The position numbers were made by a program, and so were the translations under genes. Shown here one piece after another: positions 19,191 through 31,600 of a DNA stretch of 64,000 bases (position 1 is the stretch's first letter; each line of letters begins with the position of its first letter). Under the pieces are notes generated by a model that did no database searches, had not been told where the DNA came from, and was given only the letters and a program-made list of their open reading frames with translations. Where the stretch lies: NCBI GenBank assembly GCA_025345505.1, contig JANVCC010000174.1, positions 2,971,797-3,035,796 on the forward strand, read 5' to 3'. Source of the DNA: Todiramphus chloris collaris. Taxonomy: Eukaryota; Chordata; Aves; Coraciiformes; Alcedinidae.

Positions 19191-19530
19191 TGTTCTTCTG
19201 GAGAAGAGAAGGCTCCGGGGAGACCTTATTGCAGCCCTTCGGGACTTCAAGGGGCCTGTCAGAAAGATGGGGACAAGGGTGATGGTTTGAAACTAAAAGA
19301 GGGAGATTTAGACTGGGGAGAAGGAAGGCATTTGTGACACTGAGGATGGTGAGAGCCTGGCCCAGGGTGCCCAGAGAGGTGGTGGCTGCCCCATCCCTGG
19401 CACCATTGCAGGGGAGGTTGCCCGGGGCTCTGAGCACCCTGCTCTAGGTGCAGATGGCCCTGCTCCCTGCCAGGGGGGTTGGACCAGACATCCCTGCAAG
19501 GTCCCTTCCAACCCAAACCTTTTGAGGATG
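19191..19530 (+). mobile_element. CR1-type LINE, 3' fragment
   Basis: From tgttcttctggagaagagaa through ggctccggggagacc, then cccagagaggtggtggctgc, ggttggaccagacatccctg and ggtcccttccaacccaaacc, the order and wording match the 3' end of avian CR1 retrotransposons on the + strand. It is 5'-truncated, as is typical, and lacks the usual terminal attctatga repeats. It has no intact ORF; antisense open frames across it are incidental. Confidence 0.92.
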
Positions 19531-22500
19531 TTTGTGTTTATTTGCATTATAACAAGTTGTTGTTTGCGCAAAACTTTCACAAAAGCTTTTTTTTTTCCAG
19601 GTTTCCGCGTGTCTACAAGGTTGTTTGTAGGCACAATCTTCCAATCTTGCGTAGACACGACTTCCAATCTTGTTTTTAGGGCGTTTCGGTGGGGATTTAA
19701 CAAAGCTTAGTATGATGGCAGTAAAGGTTTTCATGCTAAGAGTTCAGAAAGCATTGGGGCATCAATCCTCCCGCATCCTGCCACGCTCTGGACCACCCAT
19801 CCTTGAACAAACCTTTCTTGTCAGCACTTCGCCACGCTCTGAAGAGATGGCTCATTCTGCAGCGGCTCCTGGGGCAGTAAGTGGTCTGTGGGTGACACCT
19901 TGTGGTACGCAGCATCATCTCACCAACCACGCTTGGTCTTGCCCAGCTGCAGAACGCATCTGGAGCAGCCCACAGTTCTGCTCTGCTCTGGGGCGGGGGG
20001 GAAGCGTGAGCACACTGAGCCCGGTGTATTCGTCACCAGAATTTCATCACCTGTTTGCTGCCTTAAGGATAAAGTAGTGAAATCTGGTGGAGTTTCACAC
20101 GAGTTGTTAAACAAAAAGAGAAATTCATGTCTTTGGCTTTGGAGTGTGCTGGGTGCCACTCCGGAGTTCTTTGCACGATGCCAAGACACAAAGTATTACA
20201 CCTCAAAAAGAGAGTAGCAGTCTCCGGATCATATTTTTATGGCAGATCAAGAATCCATTCAGCAGAAGTATTTGATGTTTTAATTGGCTTGGTTGTGAAT
20301 AATTTTTGACTGTGTAGCCCGCATATAAACTAACGGTGGTTGCTTTGCTTTTCATTACAGATTATTTCCTCATTCTACAACACAATTCCAATAAGAAAAT
20401 TCTTTCTGATTGCGAGAGAGTGGCAAATAGAATTTTATTATCTGTCTTGATGTTAGGAGAAGGGCTTTGTGTTAAATGAGGAAAGAAAAAGCCTGAACGT
20501 TGCGTTTAATTTTAGTTTGCAACCTGTCAAAAATCTCCCACTTCGGGAGAGATTCTCAATTGGAAGATATAGCAGAGAGAACAAGTGGGGAGATAATATT
20601 TGAAAATCTACTTCAAAGCATATGCTGTCCTCAGATAACACAGCAAGAGCTAATCTGGTTCTACAGGTAAATATCCTTTCAGGAGATTCAGAGTTGAACA
20701 GTGATTAAGATGAACTGAGTGTGTAATTTCATGAATTATCCCCATTCCCACTCCAGATTCATCACGGGAAGTGCTTTATCGAATTCCAAAAGGGAGCCAG
20801 AGGTCGGAACTGCTCTCTGATGGAACCTTCATTATCTCCAGGGTTGAATTTCAACACAAATTTTAATTCTCCACTAACACCCTTGTCTTGAAGGCTTCTA
20901 ATTTTTGGCAGAGCTCTGAACGTGTGGTTGAAAATGGAGTAAACGTGCCCCAGGTGAATATGGATTTTAGTTGGAGTCTGTGTTCCCCCGTGATGTGAAT
21001 ATCTGCCCCACCAGGACCACGGGTCAGTTAAACACGGCGAATGTAAGTTGCTGAAGAGTTGCTAGAACAGAATTTTTATTCAGCAGAGAATGGGGGTGTC
21101 AGCAAATCAATATATGTGATGTGAAAAGCATGAAATTTAAGCTGGGGGAAAAAAGAAAGAGTATTTGGAAGGAAAAACCCTTTTCTGAGTGTGCTTTTCT
21201 GTGGGGAACAGAGTTTTTCTAAACAAAAGGTGAGTTGGGTGTAAGCATCATGAATTCTGTATTGTCCTGACCCTGCACCACTGCAGAGGGATGTGTGAGG
21301 TGGGGTGATGGAAATGGGACCTTGTTGACTGAGATGTGGCTCACCAACAGTCACTGTCCTTTTACCTGGTTACTGGAACAGCCCAGGCAACCTAGAGCAG
21401 GAATGTTCCATCCAAAGGGATCCAGTGCCCTCAAATCCGGGATAGCCATCGGTGTTGCCAGTCCCAAATGCCTACAGCCACACGCTGCCCAGTTTTTGTA
21501 GCTGACTGCTACCTATTCAACACCAAAATGAAGCAGAAACCTTTCCCTAAAGGCTCAGGATCCAGCTGGGGCGTGTGAGATGTGAACTGAGCACTCCAGT
21601 CCTACACGCTGAGGTCTTAGGACACCCAAAACTGATGGAAGTGGAAGGAGTGCCCTTTTCTTCTGCAATAGTTACTTCAGCTGGGGAAGGCTTTGTGACA
21701 TTTGAGGCTAGAAGACGAGGCCACAGCGCTCTTGATCTGCTGGTGATGTTGCCACCACTCTGCTCTCACCTCTCCTTTTATTCTGACCTTATTCTTTCAA
21801 GAATGTACTCTCCTGTAGTGGGAGACAGCCTGCTGAATTATTGGGGCTCTAAACTTAGAAGATATTCCAGGAGCCTTTGGTAAAAGGTCAGCCAGGCACT
21901 TGCTGTCTGGGAGTTGACTGCTGTAAAGGAAAAAAAACCCATAAAACCAGTCAGCTACACAGTGTAGCTCTTCCTCTGTGCTGCTGGCTTTAAAACTATG
22001 TCTCTGTATACAGGACGGGGGTTGTGGTAATTACACTTTTATAAGGCAGTAAATGTTTAATATCACTGTTTAATAGTGCATGTTAGATTGATAAGACCCA
22101 CTTGAAGATCCTGAGTGCCCCTGCTGCTGCTTTGCTTCTTTTTAGCACTGGTGAACACAGAGGGGATTCTGCTGCAGCTTGGGCAGTGGGTTTTGCCCAC
22201 TCCCATGTATTCAGTGCATGTGCCACAGGGCAGAGTGGGGGTGGGAGAACCTTGCTGGGAAAGCCACTTACAATTTTACCTGTGGCCTTTTTCCCCCCGA
22301 TGGAATCCATGCTAATATTTTCCTGTTTGTGTGCTACCTTATTGGTGGGAATTTTGCAGACTATGAAATAGTTAACGTATGGGGACTCTCACAACTAATA
22401 ACCTAAATGATGAAGTGAAGATGGAAGAAGTAAGGACAGTACTGCATATGCATTTATGCAGTGCAGGAAGCAGCTCTATGTTGTTCTGCCTCAAAATCAA

Positions 22501-22612
22501 GCCCAACTGGAGGAGATTACAGCAGCAAGGGTGCAGTTGCTGGTCGCTGCACTGGAGCAGGGCTGCCACTTCCATGTCTTCAGCCTTAAGGATAGTGAAT
22601 GCAAGTGTGTGC
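19531..22612. other. Intergenic, no gene seen
   Basis: No repeat or coding exon is recognised. An AT-rich segment with several TAAT-like cores (about 20270-20470) could be a regulatory element, but nothing in the sequence alone proves it. Confidence 0.55.

Positions 22613-22649
<37 letters not shown>
22613..22649. repeat. (ATT)n microsatellite, about 12 units
   Basis: An uninterrupted run of att triplets. It causes spurious polyleucine and polyasparagine stretches in the open frames overlapping it. Confidence 0.97.
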
Positions 22650-22650
<1 letters not shown>

Positions 22651-25600
22651 TTTCTCCCCACCCATCTCCTTGTCTTTGGGAAGACAATCTCCTGGGCAGC
22701 AGCCCCCATCTGTCGTGAGACTAGAGGAGGAGAATTGTGAACTTTCCTAAAGTGCTTTTCAGTCATCGTATGGAAATACGCTTTATAGGCACTCTGCTCT
22801 GGTTCTACTGCAGTGCTGGGACTGGTGTGCTGTGTTTGTGATAGAATACCAGCACTTACTGGGCAGGGAAGCCTTTGTTAACAACTTATTATAAAGCAAT
22901 GTTGCTCCTTTGAATCCCGTTTCCACTCTCAGGAAGTATCAAAACTGATTCTGGAAGAAATGGAGTTATAACCTTAACTAGCTGGGGGACTTTCTCATGA
23001 AGTATTTTTCATTTTAGTGCTGTGTAATGCATAAAAGTGCTCGGAAGAAGGAAACCCTTCATTTCAAGGTTATAAAACGTGCTTCCACAAGCCCCATTTC
23101 ACATCTGTTGCCTTAACCCCATGGACACCGTTCTTTAACTCTTTCAGTAATTCTCATACCAAAGAGGACAGCAGTTAAGAGCTGAATGATGATGGAAAAG
23201 CTGCTGTGAAAGTCGAGGATCCCTAAAACCCAGGCTAATGAGCAGATGAGGTGATTAACACCTCTCCCCAAGTAAACTCCACTGATCTGTCAGGAGGCTG
23301 TAATAATGTAGGGCTGGTAGTTCAGAGAGTGGTTCAATTAGGCAGTATACAGTACAATTAACTGCCTGCAATTAGAATGAGTGCCTTAATTGCTATGTTT
23401 ACATTTTGCAACCTCTCTGCTCTGATCAGACAAAGCCTTTTCTCTGCATATAAAGCCGGGCATAAACATTTTGCTTTTCCCCCTTGTTTCCCTACCATAT
23501 GCTGATTTAAAGATCTAAGATTGAGTTCTGGCAAACGATATTCTGTGACTCGAGCTGGGTAATAAGGCAACAAAGGCAGCCAAGTTTGGACAGTTGGTCT
23601 GCCTTTTGCCTTTAAACTTAATGGATATGGATGTTTGCTAATCACTTCACATTTGCAACTCTTCCTCCCAACTACAAGCATACATAAAATGGACTTTAAA
23701 GCCTCTTAAAAGATATTTTGTCTGGAGTTGTTCTTTACCCTAAGCACTTTGGTTGAACAGGGATCTTTCTCTGCTGGTGTAGACAGGAGGTTAGTTTTTT
23801 CCCCTCTATCCCAAGTGGCTGCTGTCTAAAGCTTGTTCCTGAAAACCCAACATTCCCACACTGTGTACGTTTGACTTCTTGGCTTGCTCTGTAACTTCAA
23901 GGCCAATTTCCAGGCATGGCCATCCAAACATGGATCACACCTAATATGAGATGCCAAGATCTCCTGAAGGGACCTGAGTGCCCTGTGTCCTGTGTTATAA
24001 AATACACCACGAACGAGGGAATCCCCTGCGTTGTTAGATAAACTGCTCCCTGCTTTAATTTCTCTTGAGCTGACTTCTGCAGTGCTTTTACATTTGCAGA
24101 CCACTTTCAAATCAAAGCAAGATGAAGAATGATCTGTTCACTGATGTCTCCTGTGTACCATCCCAGTGCCCTGGGCAATAGGAGCTACCACCAGGCAAAT
24201 ATTTGCTTTACAAATTGGGTTAAATAGGACGGAGAGGCTGAAGTATTTTGTGCTTTAATTGGAGTAAATGATCAGATTATGTGAGTAAATCTGTGGGAGA
24301 GGCTACTTATCTGTTTGCCTTATCTTAATGCATGCTCAAAAATAGGAAGGCAGTGAGAAGGGTGGTTCCTGAACAGAGGGAAAAGGCTGAAGGGGCAGAA
24401 GTCAGAGGACAGAAGGGATGAAAGTGAAGCAGCTTTTAAGTGGATAACCCAAACCTCAAGGATTTAACTCAGCGTTCTGTTGGTGTCAGAGGGGGCTCAG
24501 AGGCTGAAGGCTCGCATACTTCAGGGTAGGTGGAGCAGAGTGCTTTAGGTCACTGTTGCCCCTGGGGTGTGTAAGACATGGGGGGTCCAAAATAGTCTCC
24601 TTGTGTCAAGCCTTTTTTTCAGGGTACTTCACAGTCGGCAAATAATTCTGAAAAGGCAGATTAGAGTTTCCTCTGCTCTAATAGTATCACAGACAGCAGA
24701 AAATCCATTCCCTTGCTTACACCGTGCTCCTCTTTGGTGATGTTATCTACTTTAAAGGTATTTTTATTTCACTGGATAGCAGTGAGCCTTCAGAGGCAAT
24801 GCAAAAATAGAACTTGGTGGAGAGATGTGTGAATATGCAAGGGCTTTGTTTTATTATTTGATTAGCTTGTAGTGGACTAATGAGCTCTGGGATAGGGCAT
24901 ATTCTTGCTGCTTTGCTCATGATAAGCAATTTTTGGAAATGCTGGGCCAACACATTACGAGTGTGACTCTGTGTAGTAGAATGAGAAGAACAAATGTATT
25001 CTTACTACTTTTATCTCAGGATAAATGCCTGCGATTGCTGTGACGAGCTTCATGCTGGGTGCATCCCTAGCTGTGACTCAAACTGCTGATGGAGAGGAGG
25101 AATGGAGTTGGAGAGGGTGAAACAAGAGTTAGAATTGATTTGTGCTAGGACCACGTGCATGACTGCTTAGTGTCTGTATTTGTTCTTTTCCTGGTGAAAG
25201 CTGCCAGCTGAAGGAAGTCCATGGAAGTGTTTCTGCAGCACCTTTCTTCAAAAGAAGTAAATTGTTACAGCATTTCTAAGTTTTAAGTGGGCCATACAAC
25301 TTCGGTGTCAGCGTGCCTTGGTTTCCCTGCGTCCCCTAAGCAACTGGCTGCAGGATTCAGAGCGTGGGTTGGGTTGGGTTTGGTTTAGTTTGGTCAAATA
25401 CATGGGAGTTATGAGCTGGTTTTTCCCTGACACACTCTTCCCACCCCTCCATCAATCTTGGGGAACTTTTTAGCAGCTAATTGCTAATTATGTGTGTGGG
25501 GGGGGGTTTTGATGCATGTGGAATATCACCTTGCTGCTGGGGTAGGCTGACGTAGAGCCTCAGACTGCTGTAGCTGTATTTAATGTCGCTGAAGGCTTAC

Positions 25601-28600
25601 AGTGATCCATTACAGAGCTCTGAGTAGACCTAGGGTAGATGTGGTGGTGCCACTTTGCAATGAGGTTACGCTCGGTTGTAGAGCTACAAGATGCTTTGCA
25701 ACACAAGAGTGTCACTGGCACATCTCCCCAGGCTCCGTGGGTTGCACGTGTGTCTTTGATGACACACGGGACACGGCCCAATCTCTCTGCCCTCTCCAGT
25801 CTTTGGGCAGGGGAAATCCATAGACCCAGAGCAATTTGCTCCCTGTTGCAGTGGCCACTTGGGGGGGTTCGAAGGCAAGATGCAGTGCCCTCCTCCTGCC
25901 CAGGAAGCACTTGACTTCCCAGCAAAGCACTGGGGTGAAAAGAATGGGGGGAACTCATCTTCCTGGAGATGTCCGTGTTGTTGGCTTGGTCAAGTTTCTG
26001 AGTGTCAGCAAGAGAAATGAAGCTTTTCTCCTTCTACAAGGTTGGATTTTCTCCAAAGAGGTAAATTTTTGGCTTGCAGCATGAACTATGGGTGGGAATA
26101 AGAAACAAAAGACCCCCACCTGAACCTGCAGCCAAAAGAGTCCCTCCTCTTAGTGGTCTCACACTTGCCTCTCAGCATTGTTCAGTCCCATCCCAGTGTC
26201 CCACCAGTTGTAACTCCCAGTGCTATCCAGTTCTCCATCCACCAGTTGGATGAGGTGGTCCAACTGCTACCTCATCTGAAGACTGCAGGAGACTAATAGC
26301 AGGCAGTTGACTTTGGTGCTGTGCCTGGATTGTGTTTCTGCACTCCTGAAAAACACAAGTACTACTCAAGGGCACTCCTGTGGGAGAAAAAAAACCAAAA
26401 ACTTAAGTCTCTGAAATACTCTGATTAAACTTTGAACTAGAAGTAGATATGGATGGGAGGAGCATGGGGAGCTCCTCATGCTCATAGGAGCTTTTGAATA
26501 TTTCAGGATCATAAAATAAGTGGAACTTTTGAACAGAGAAGTTGCGTTGTAACCCAACTTTTCATATAATCCTCGCCAGCAGGTTAATCCTCCCCTCTCA
26601 ACGCACACCTACTCCTGCAAGCTGTTCGTTTATACCGGTTGCCTCTTTACTAATAAGCTCTGAGAAGCAAGTTCGTTAATGTGCTGACTGCCAGACTGTG
26701 CTTTAATGAGCCTTTCTCAATGCCTCCTATCTTATCTTGAGCTCGATAAGTACAAAACGTTCCTGTGACATTGCTATAAATCACATTTTATTGATGCATC
26801 TCAATCTGAAATGCCTGCTGCAGTTTGATGATGTCTGTTTGCTTTGGAAGGGATGGTATTGTACAAATAGAGGTCCGAGGTTTTGCTCCGACATGGGGAT
26901 TACTGGGGAAAGATTTCTTTTTAATTTAGTTTTTTTTATTTATTTGAGGTACACGGGAGGCTTTTGCGTGCTTTTGATAAAGGAGGACGTTGCCAGTTGC
27001 TTTCCACATTAATCAGTTTGTGAATCGTGCAGGATTATTGTTAATTCTGAGCGCTAATTTTACCTGAAATTAGGACTTTTTTTTAAAAAACTTTTTCTCC
27101 TCCTCTCAAGATTACATAAAAACTGCTGGGTTGCCTTTGCTGTATACAACAGGTAGGGTGGCTGTGATTCAGGGTGCTGAGGACATGAGCTGATGGTTAA
27201 TTGTGGTACTTCTGTTCTGCTTTATTGGCACAAGAATGCATTGAAGATGCAGTAATTGAGAAGACACGTGTCATAAACTGGTGCAAGCCATAGAAACCCA
27301 ATGGTGATGTCAACTACGCTCGACGTGGGGCATCTCCAGACAAAGGTAATCCACTCTGGACCTGTTTGTTACCCCCAGTAATCCTGAGCAATTTTAAGTC
27401 TGCTCTAATGGCTTAGAGCCTGCAGGAGAACGTGGCTGGGTATCACTGGAGGCCAAACCAGTCTGGCTGTACCTTCTACTCTGCTACAGCTAGAAAGGTG
27501 GAAAACAACTTCTACAAATGTTATTTAGCTGCTTTTTCCAGGGTGAAGATTCCCTGCCTGCTCCGGGACGTACACATGGGGAAAGTTAAGCTCATGTAAT
27601 GAACGTTGTTAAGCATGATTTTTAAATACCTCCATCCCTCCCCTCTCCAGACAAGAGACACAAGGTGTTTGTCCATCACCAACTGTGTGGGTGGGGACGT
27701 GAGATGCCACTTTGAACTCGCTCTGATGGATGTTGCTTAGCAATCCTTTCCAACTGCTATGGGCAGCATCTGTTTCAGCAATGTGTGTATATATGTGTGT
27801 GTGTGTTAGAGTTGTCCAGAAATGGGTGTGATTAGGTTTACATTCGTCAGTCACGGATGTTTTGCAGGTTTTCCGTACGTTGTTATTCATGCTGCTGTTT
27901 GTCTACCCGAAGCACAGGCCAGCAGGTCTCTCAGCCCTTCCCCAGCAGGCCTTTTCTTTTCAGTCTGTGCAAATTTTAATGGCTATTCGAGAAGTTGAAT
28001 TTGGGGAAGTCCATTGTTTTGGGGTTTAAAGGGTAAATCTTTGCAGTTTTCATTGAGCCCAAGCGCTAACATTTGTCTGTCCTTGCATGTGACACTGTAA
28101 TGCTGATGCCAAATAACTTCAGAAATACATAAAAAACTGTCTAGAGGCTCAAATTTTGATGCTTCTGCTAGTGCTGTATTTCAGATGGAAATCATCTACT
28201 TCTCTAAGCTCTTCTTTTTTATTCGTGCATCGATCAAATCCTACTTCTCCACATTCTTTATCTGTAACTGGGGTGGCGAGTGCTCCGAAAACAATGGTTC
28301 CAATCTCCTCTCGGGCTGGATGGAGTCTTCTGAAGGACTTGAGACTCTGCCATGATGCTGTTGTTCCTTAGACAGAGTGAGTCCATACCCAAGGTTTTGC
28401 TTTTCTGCTCTCGGTTAAACAATGAACCCCCTCAGCCTGTGCTACAACCACCCGCAGACCTGGTTACACATCCCAGCCAGGTGTCAGCTTCACGGTGTTG
28501 TGCAATAAATGTTGTGTGTGACAACAGGAGCACGGGAACGTTCCTTCGAGTTAAAAGCACTGGCATGTTGTTTCAAGAGAATGCTTCCCTCTTCTCTGAA

Positions 28601-31600
28601 ATCCAGCTGGCCCTTCTGGATTTGCAGCTCCCTAACGAGGACAGACAGTTGGATTTACTGAATTACGCCTTCTCTGTGTTCAGAAAGGAAGATGGGAACC
28701 AACCAGGGAATTTTATTTGCTCCTTCCTGACCAACTCGAAGGCTTTATTCAACTGATTTTTCTGGTCTAACAACGTGTAATCAACAGAGACAGCAATTTG
28801 AATGCCTGTTTTAATGAAGCTTTAATTGTGCAGGTGCTCGGCGACTGTATTACGAACTCCACAGCTTTCAGCGTGGAAAAGGGCAGCTGCTGCACGGAAG
28901 AAAAGCCATCAGACCTGGGTATAAAACAAAGATGTGCACGTTAATAACATGGTGCCTTATGAAAGGACTGAGATATTTGCAATGGAGCTCAGTTGGCGTT
29001 GCCAGGCTTTTGGCTTCTGCTGTGGGAAAGGAGGTGGTTTCTGCAGTGGGCTTTGGCATGAGAATAGACATTTCTGACTGGAAGGATGGCAAAATGTACT
29101 TGAGACCAAAAATGGGGATGATGAAATCCATTCTTAATGTCTCAAATGAAGTATTCTGCTTGTTCTACGTGGGTGTTGGATTGGGTTGTGGTCATCCTGG
29201 AAGGAGAAAAGCATCCCTTGGAAATGCCGTGTACCAGCAGAATGAGCGTGGGCCTGGGATTCAGGGGCTTCCTGGTGCTGTCTTGCTGGATGATGCTGCT
29301 TGCTACAGCTCTCCCGGCCCAGGTTGCTGGATGAACGGGTGCTTGAATAATTCACATTACACCAAGATAATTCAACACCAGCCCCTTTGAAAAGCTGACC
29401 TTTTAAATGTCTGGGTACAATTTGGGAGGTGGGGTCTTCCCCCAGCTCTCCCCCTTGTTTGATGTATAGCCTTCTTCCCAGAGCTGAGGTGACTCCTTCC
29501 TTTGTTTCTTGTCCCAGATGTTTGCCTATTTCTTTTGTGATTTAAGGTAGACCCTCCCAGTTGGCGTTGGCAACGTGACTTGCACAGTGGGGCCTGAATT
29601 TCAGCCAGGCCCTCTCCAGAAGTAACATATTACAAATAACTATGTAGTTGATTTAAACTTGCTAGCTACTGGGTTTTTTCAGCAGTTCTGAGTGGGTATT
29701 AGCCACAGCTCAGTAAAATTATTAATATTTAAAAAAAAAAACACAACCAAACAAAAAACCTAGAAGAAAATTAACTGGGAAAACAGACAATTTTAACTTC
29801 TTGGGAGATAAGAGTCTCTCTGCAACGTGGTGCATTCTCTTCATTTTCCCAGAAAAGTTCATCATCTTTGTGCTAAACTCTTCCCCCCGTTTCCTCCACC
29901 CCGGGGTAGCAGCTGGAAGGGATAGTGCTTGTGTTTCCCCCCCCCCCCCCCACCACTCCCTCCCCAATTAGGAGTTCTCTTTCTATGAAATAAATAAATA
30001 AAAGCTAATCAAGCAGACGGAGTGTTATGAGACCCTGTTTTCCCTCCCGGAGCTGAAGTTAAAAATTATTCAATGTAAAATTCCTGGCCTGTGAAGCAGA
30101 GGCTCTGTACTGTACCAGGCAAAGATTTTCACCAGCATTCTCTTGCTTAGCCAAGGCTGAGATAACAGACACTGTAAAGCACTTGGTGGAATAAATCTAC
30201 GGGTCCGAGATTCCATCGGGGTGTTCATCTTCCACCTTGTTTTTCCTTTGCCTTACTATAAAGAATTGTGTGGACTTGGGAGTTGATATTTGACTGCACT
30301 TTTTTCTCTTCCTGCGAGACACCAAATGAAGCCAGATCCTGTTGTTTTGGTGGCTTTTAATTTGCATTTAAATGACAAGAAGGACTGGAGAGAGCAAGTA
30401 AGTGGTTAGACTTTATCTTCTCTTAACAAAGAATTTTTCTCCAAGGACGGTTGTAATGTGGTGCAGTTTTGAAAGTGGTTTAGGAACAAAAGGGGGGGAA
30501 ATATCTGAATTTTGAGACTCTCAACTCAAAGGAAATAAGGCTGAGTGGTGCAAGGTGGCTTCGTGAGACACTGATTAGTAGCAAGGTGATTCTTGCTGCT
30601 GACCCGTGTACTCAAAGAGCTACCTGCAAGTTACTTCCTAACTTTCTGCTGGTTTCTGAAAATGCTCTGCCACTGATACGCTTGCTCGAGAGGCAGGAGG
30701 GGCAACTGCCAGTGGAAGAAAAAGACAAAACACTCTCTAAATATTTTATTTTAACCAGAGGGCTTGATGTTTGCAATCACATCTTGGCTATTTACTTAGG
30801 GATGTGAACTTCCCTTGTTGGCTTATTGCTGTAATCATCGGTCAGCCTGCGAGAGCTGTTTCCTACTCGGAGGGTTCCTGGCTCGGTTGCTCCAGGGTTA
30901 GTGGCAAAGTCAGGAGGCTGAGGTTGCTGCGTGGGGTTTGTGGCAATAGGTGTGTGGTGAGCCTCTCAACAAAGGAGGCCTCCTACAAAAACCTGAGTGG
31001 ATAGCTGAACATCAAAATGTGGCTGGGTAGAGGGGTACGGTCCAGCAGAAGTAAAATGCACGTGAAGGTTGAGTATTTCCAGTGTGCTGTCTGCAAATGA
31101 GCTACCTACTAGCTACTATTTCCTTATTTTATGGGATAATTTATATGTCTATGAATGCCCCAAATCCACAGGGAATGGATCTTTTTTGTTAAGATATTGA
31201 AATCCCAGCAAACTTAGACACTGCAAATTGCAAAAGCAGGTTAGTATAGGAGAATTCAGGAGGCAAACGTGGGGCTGGGCTTGAAAGACAATCATGGAAA
31301 ATAACACAGCAACACTAACTTGCAGCCCCTGCATTCAGGGCAAGGATTAAAAAAAAACCAACTTAAGCCCTAAGGTCACTTCAGTTTGCCCTTGAGAACT
31401 CTCCAGGAGTAGTTGCCATGTATTTCAGTGGGAAATTTTCAGGAGGCCAAGTGTCTGTCCTCTCCTTTTGGGAATTTGTGTGAGCCCATAAAAATTTGAT
31501 CGGGTTTTTTTAGGTAGAGAGATAAACACCCTTCTTAATACAGTGCCTTTTTTTTTTTTACAGTCTAACAGGGGGACTTGTGCATCCTCCTGTCTTTCCA

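Noticed and set aside
18940-19437. 165-codon open frame on the minus strand, the longest in the window
   Set aside because: Its N-terminal half is antisense to a CR1 3' fragment and the rest has no recognisable domain or splice context; chance frame.
22379-22766. Frames with polytyrosine, polyleucine or polyasparagine runs
   Set aside because: Direct translation of the ATT microsatellite at 22613-22649.
25366-25390. GGGTT repeats resembling telomeric sequence
   Set aside because: Only about three imperfect units, not TTAGGG; too short for an interstitial telomere.
25866-25876. ggttcgaaggc, a tRNA B-box-like word
   Set aside because: No A box or cloverleaf can be formed around it, and it lacks the final cc of the consensus.
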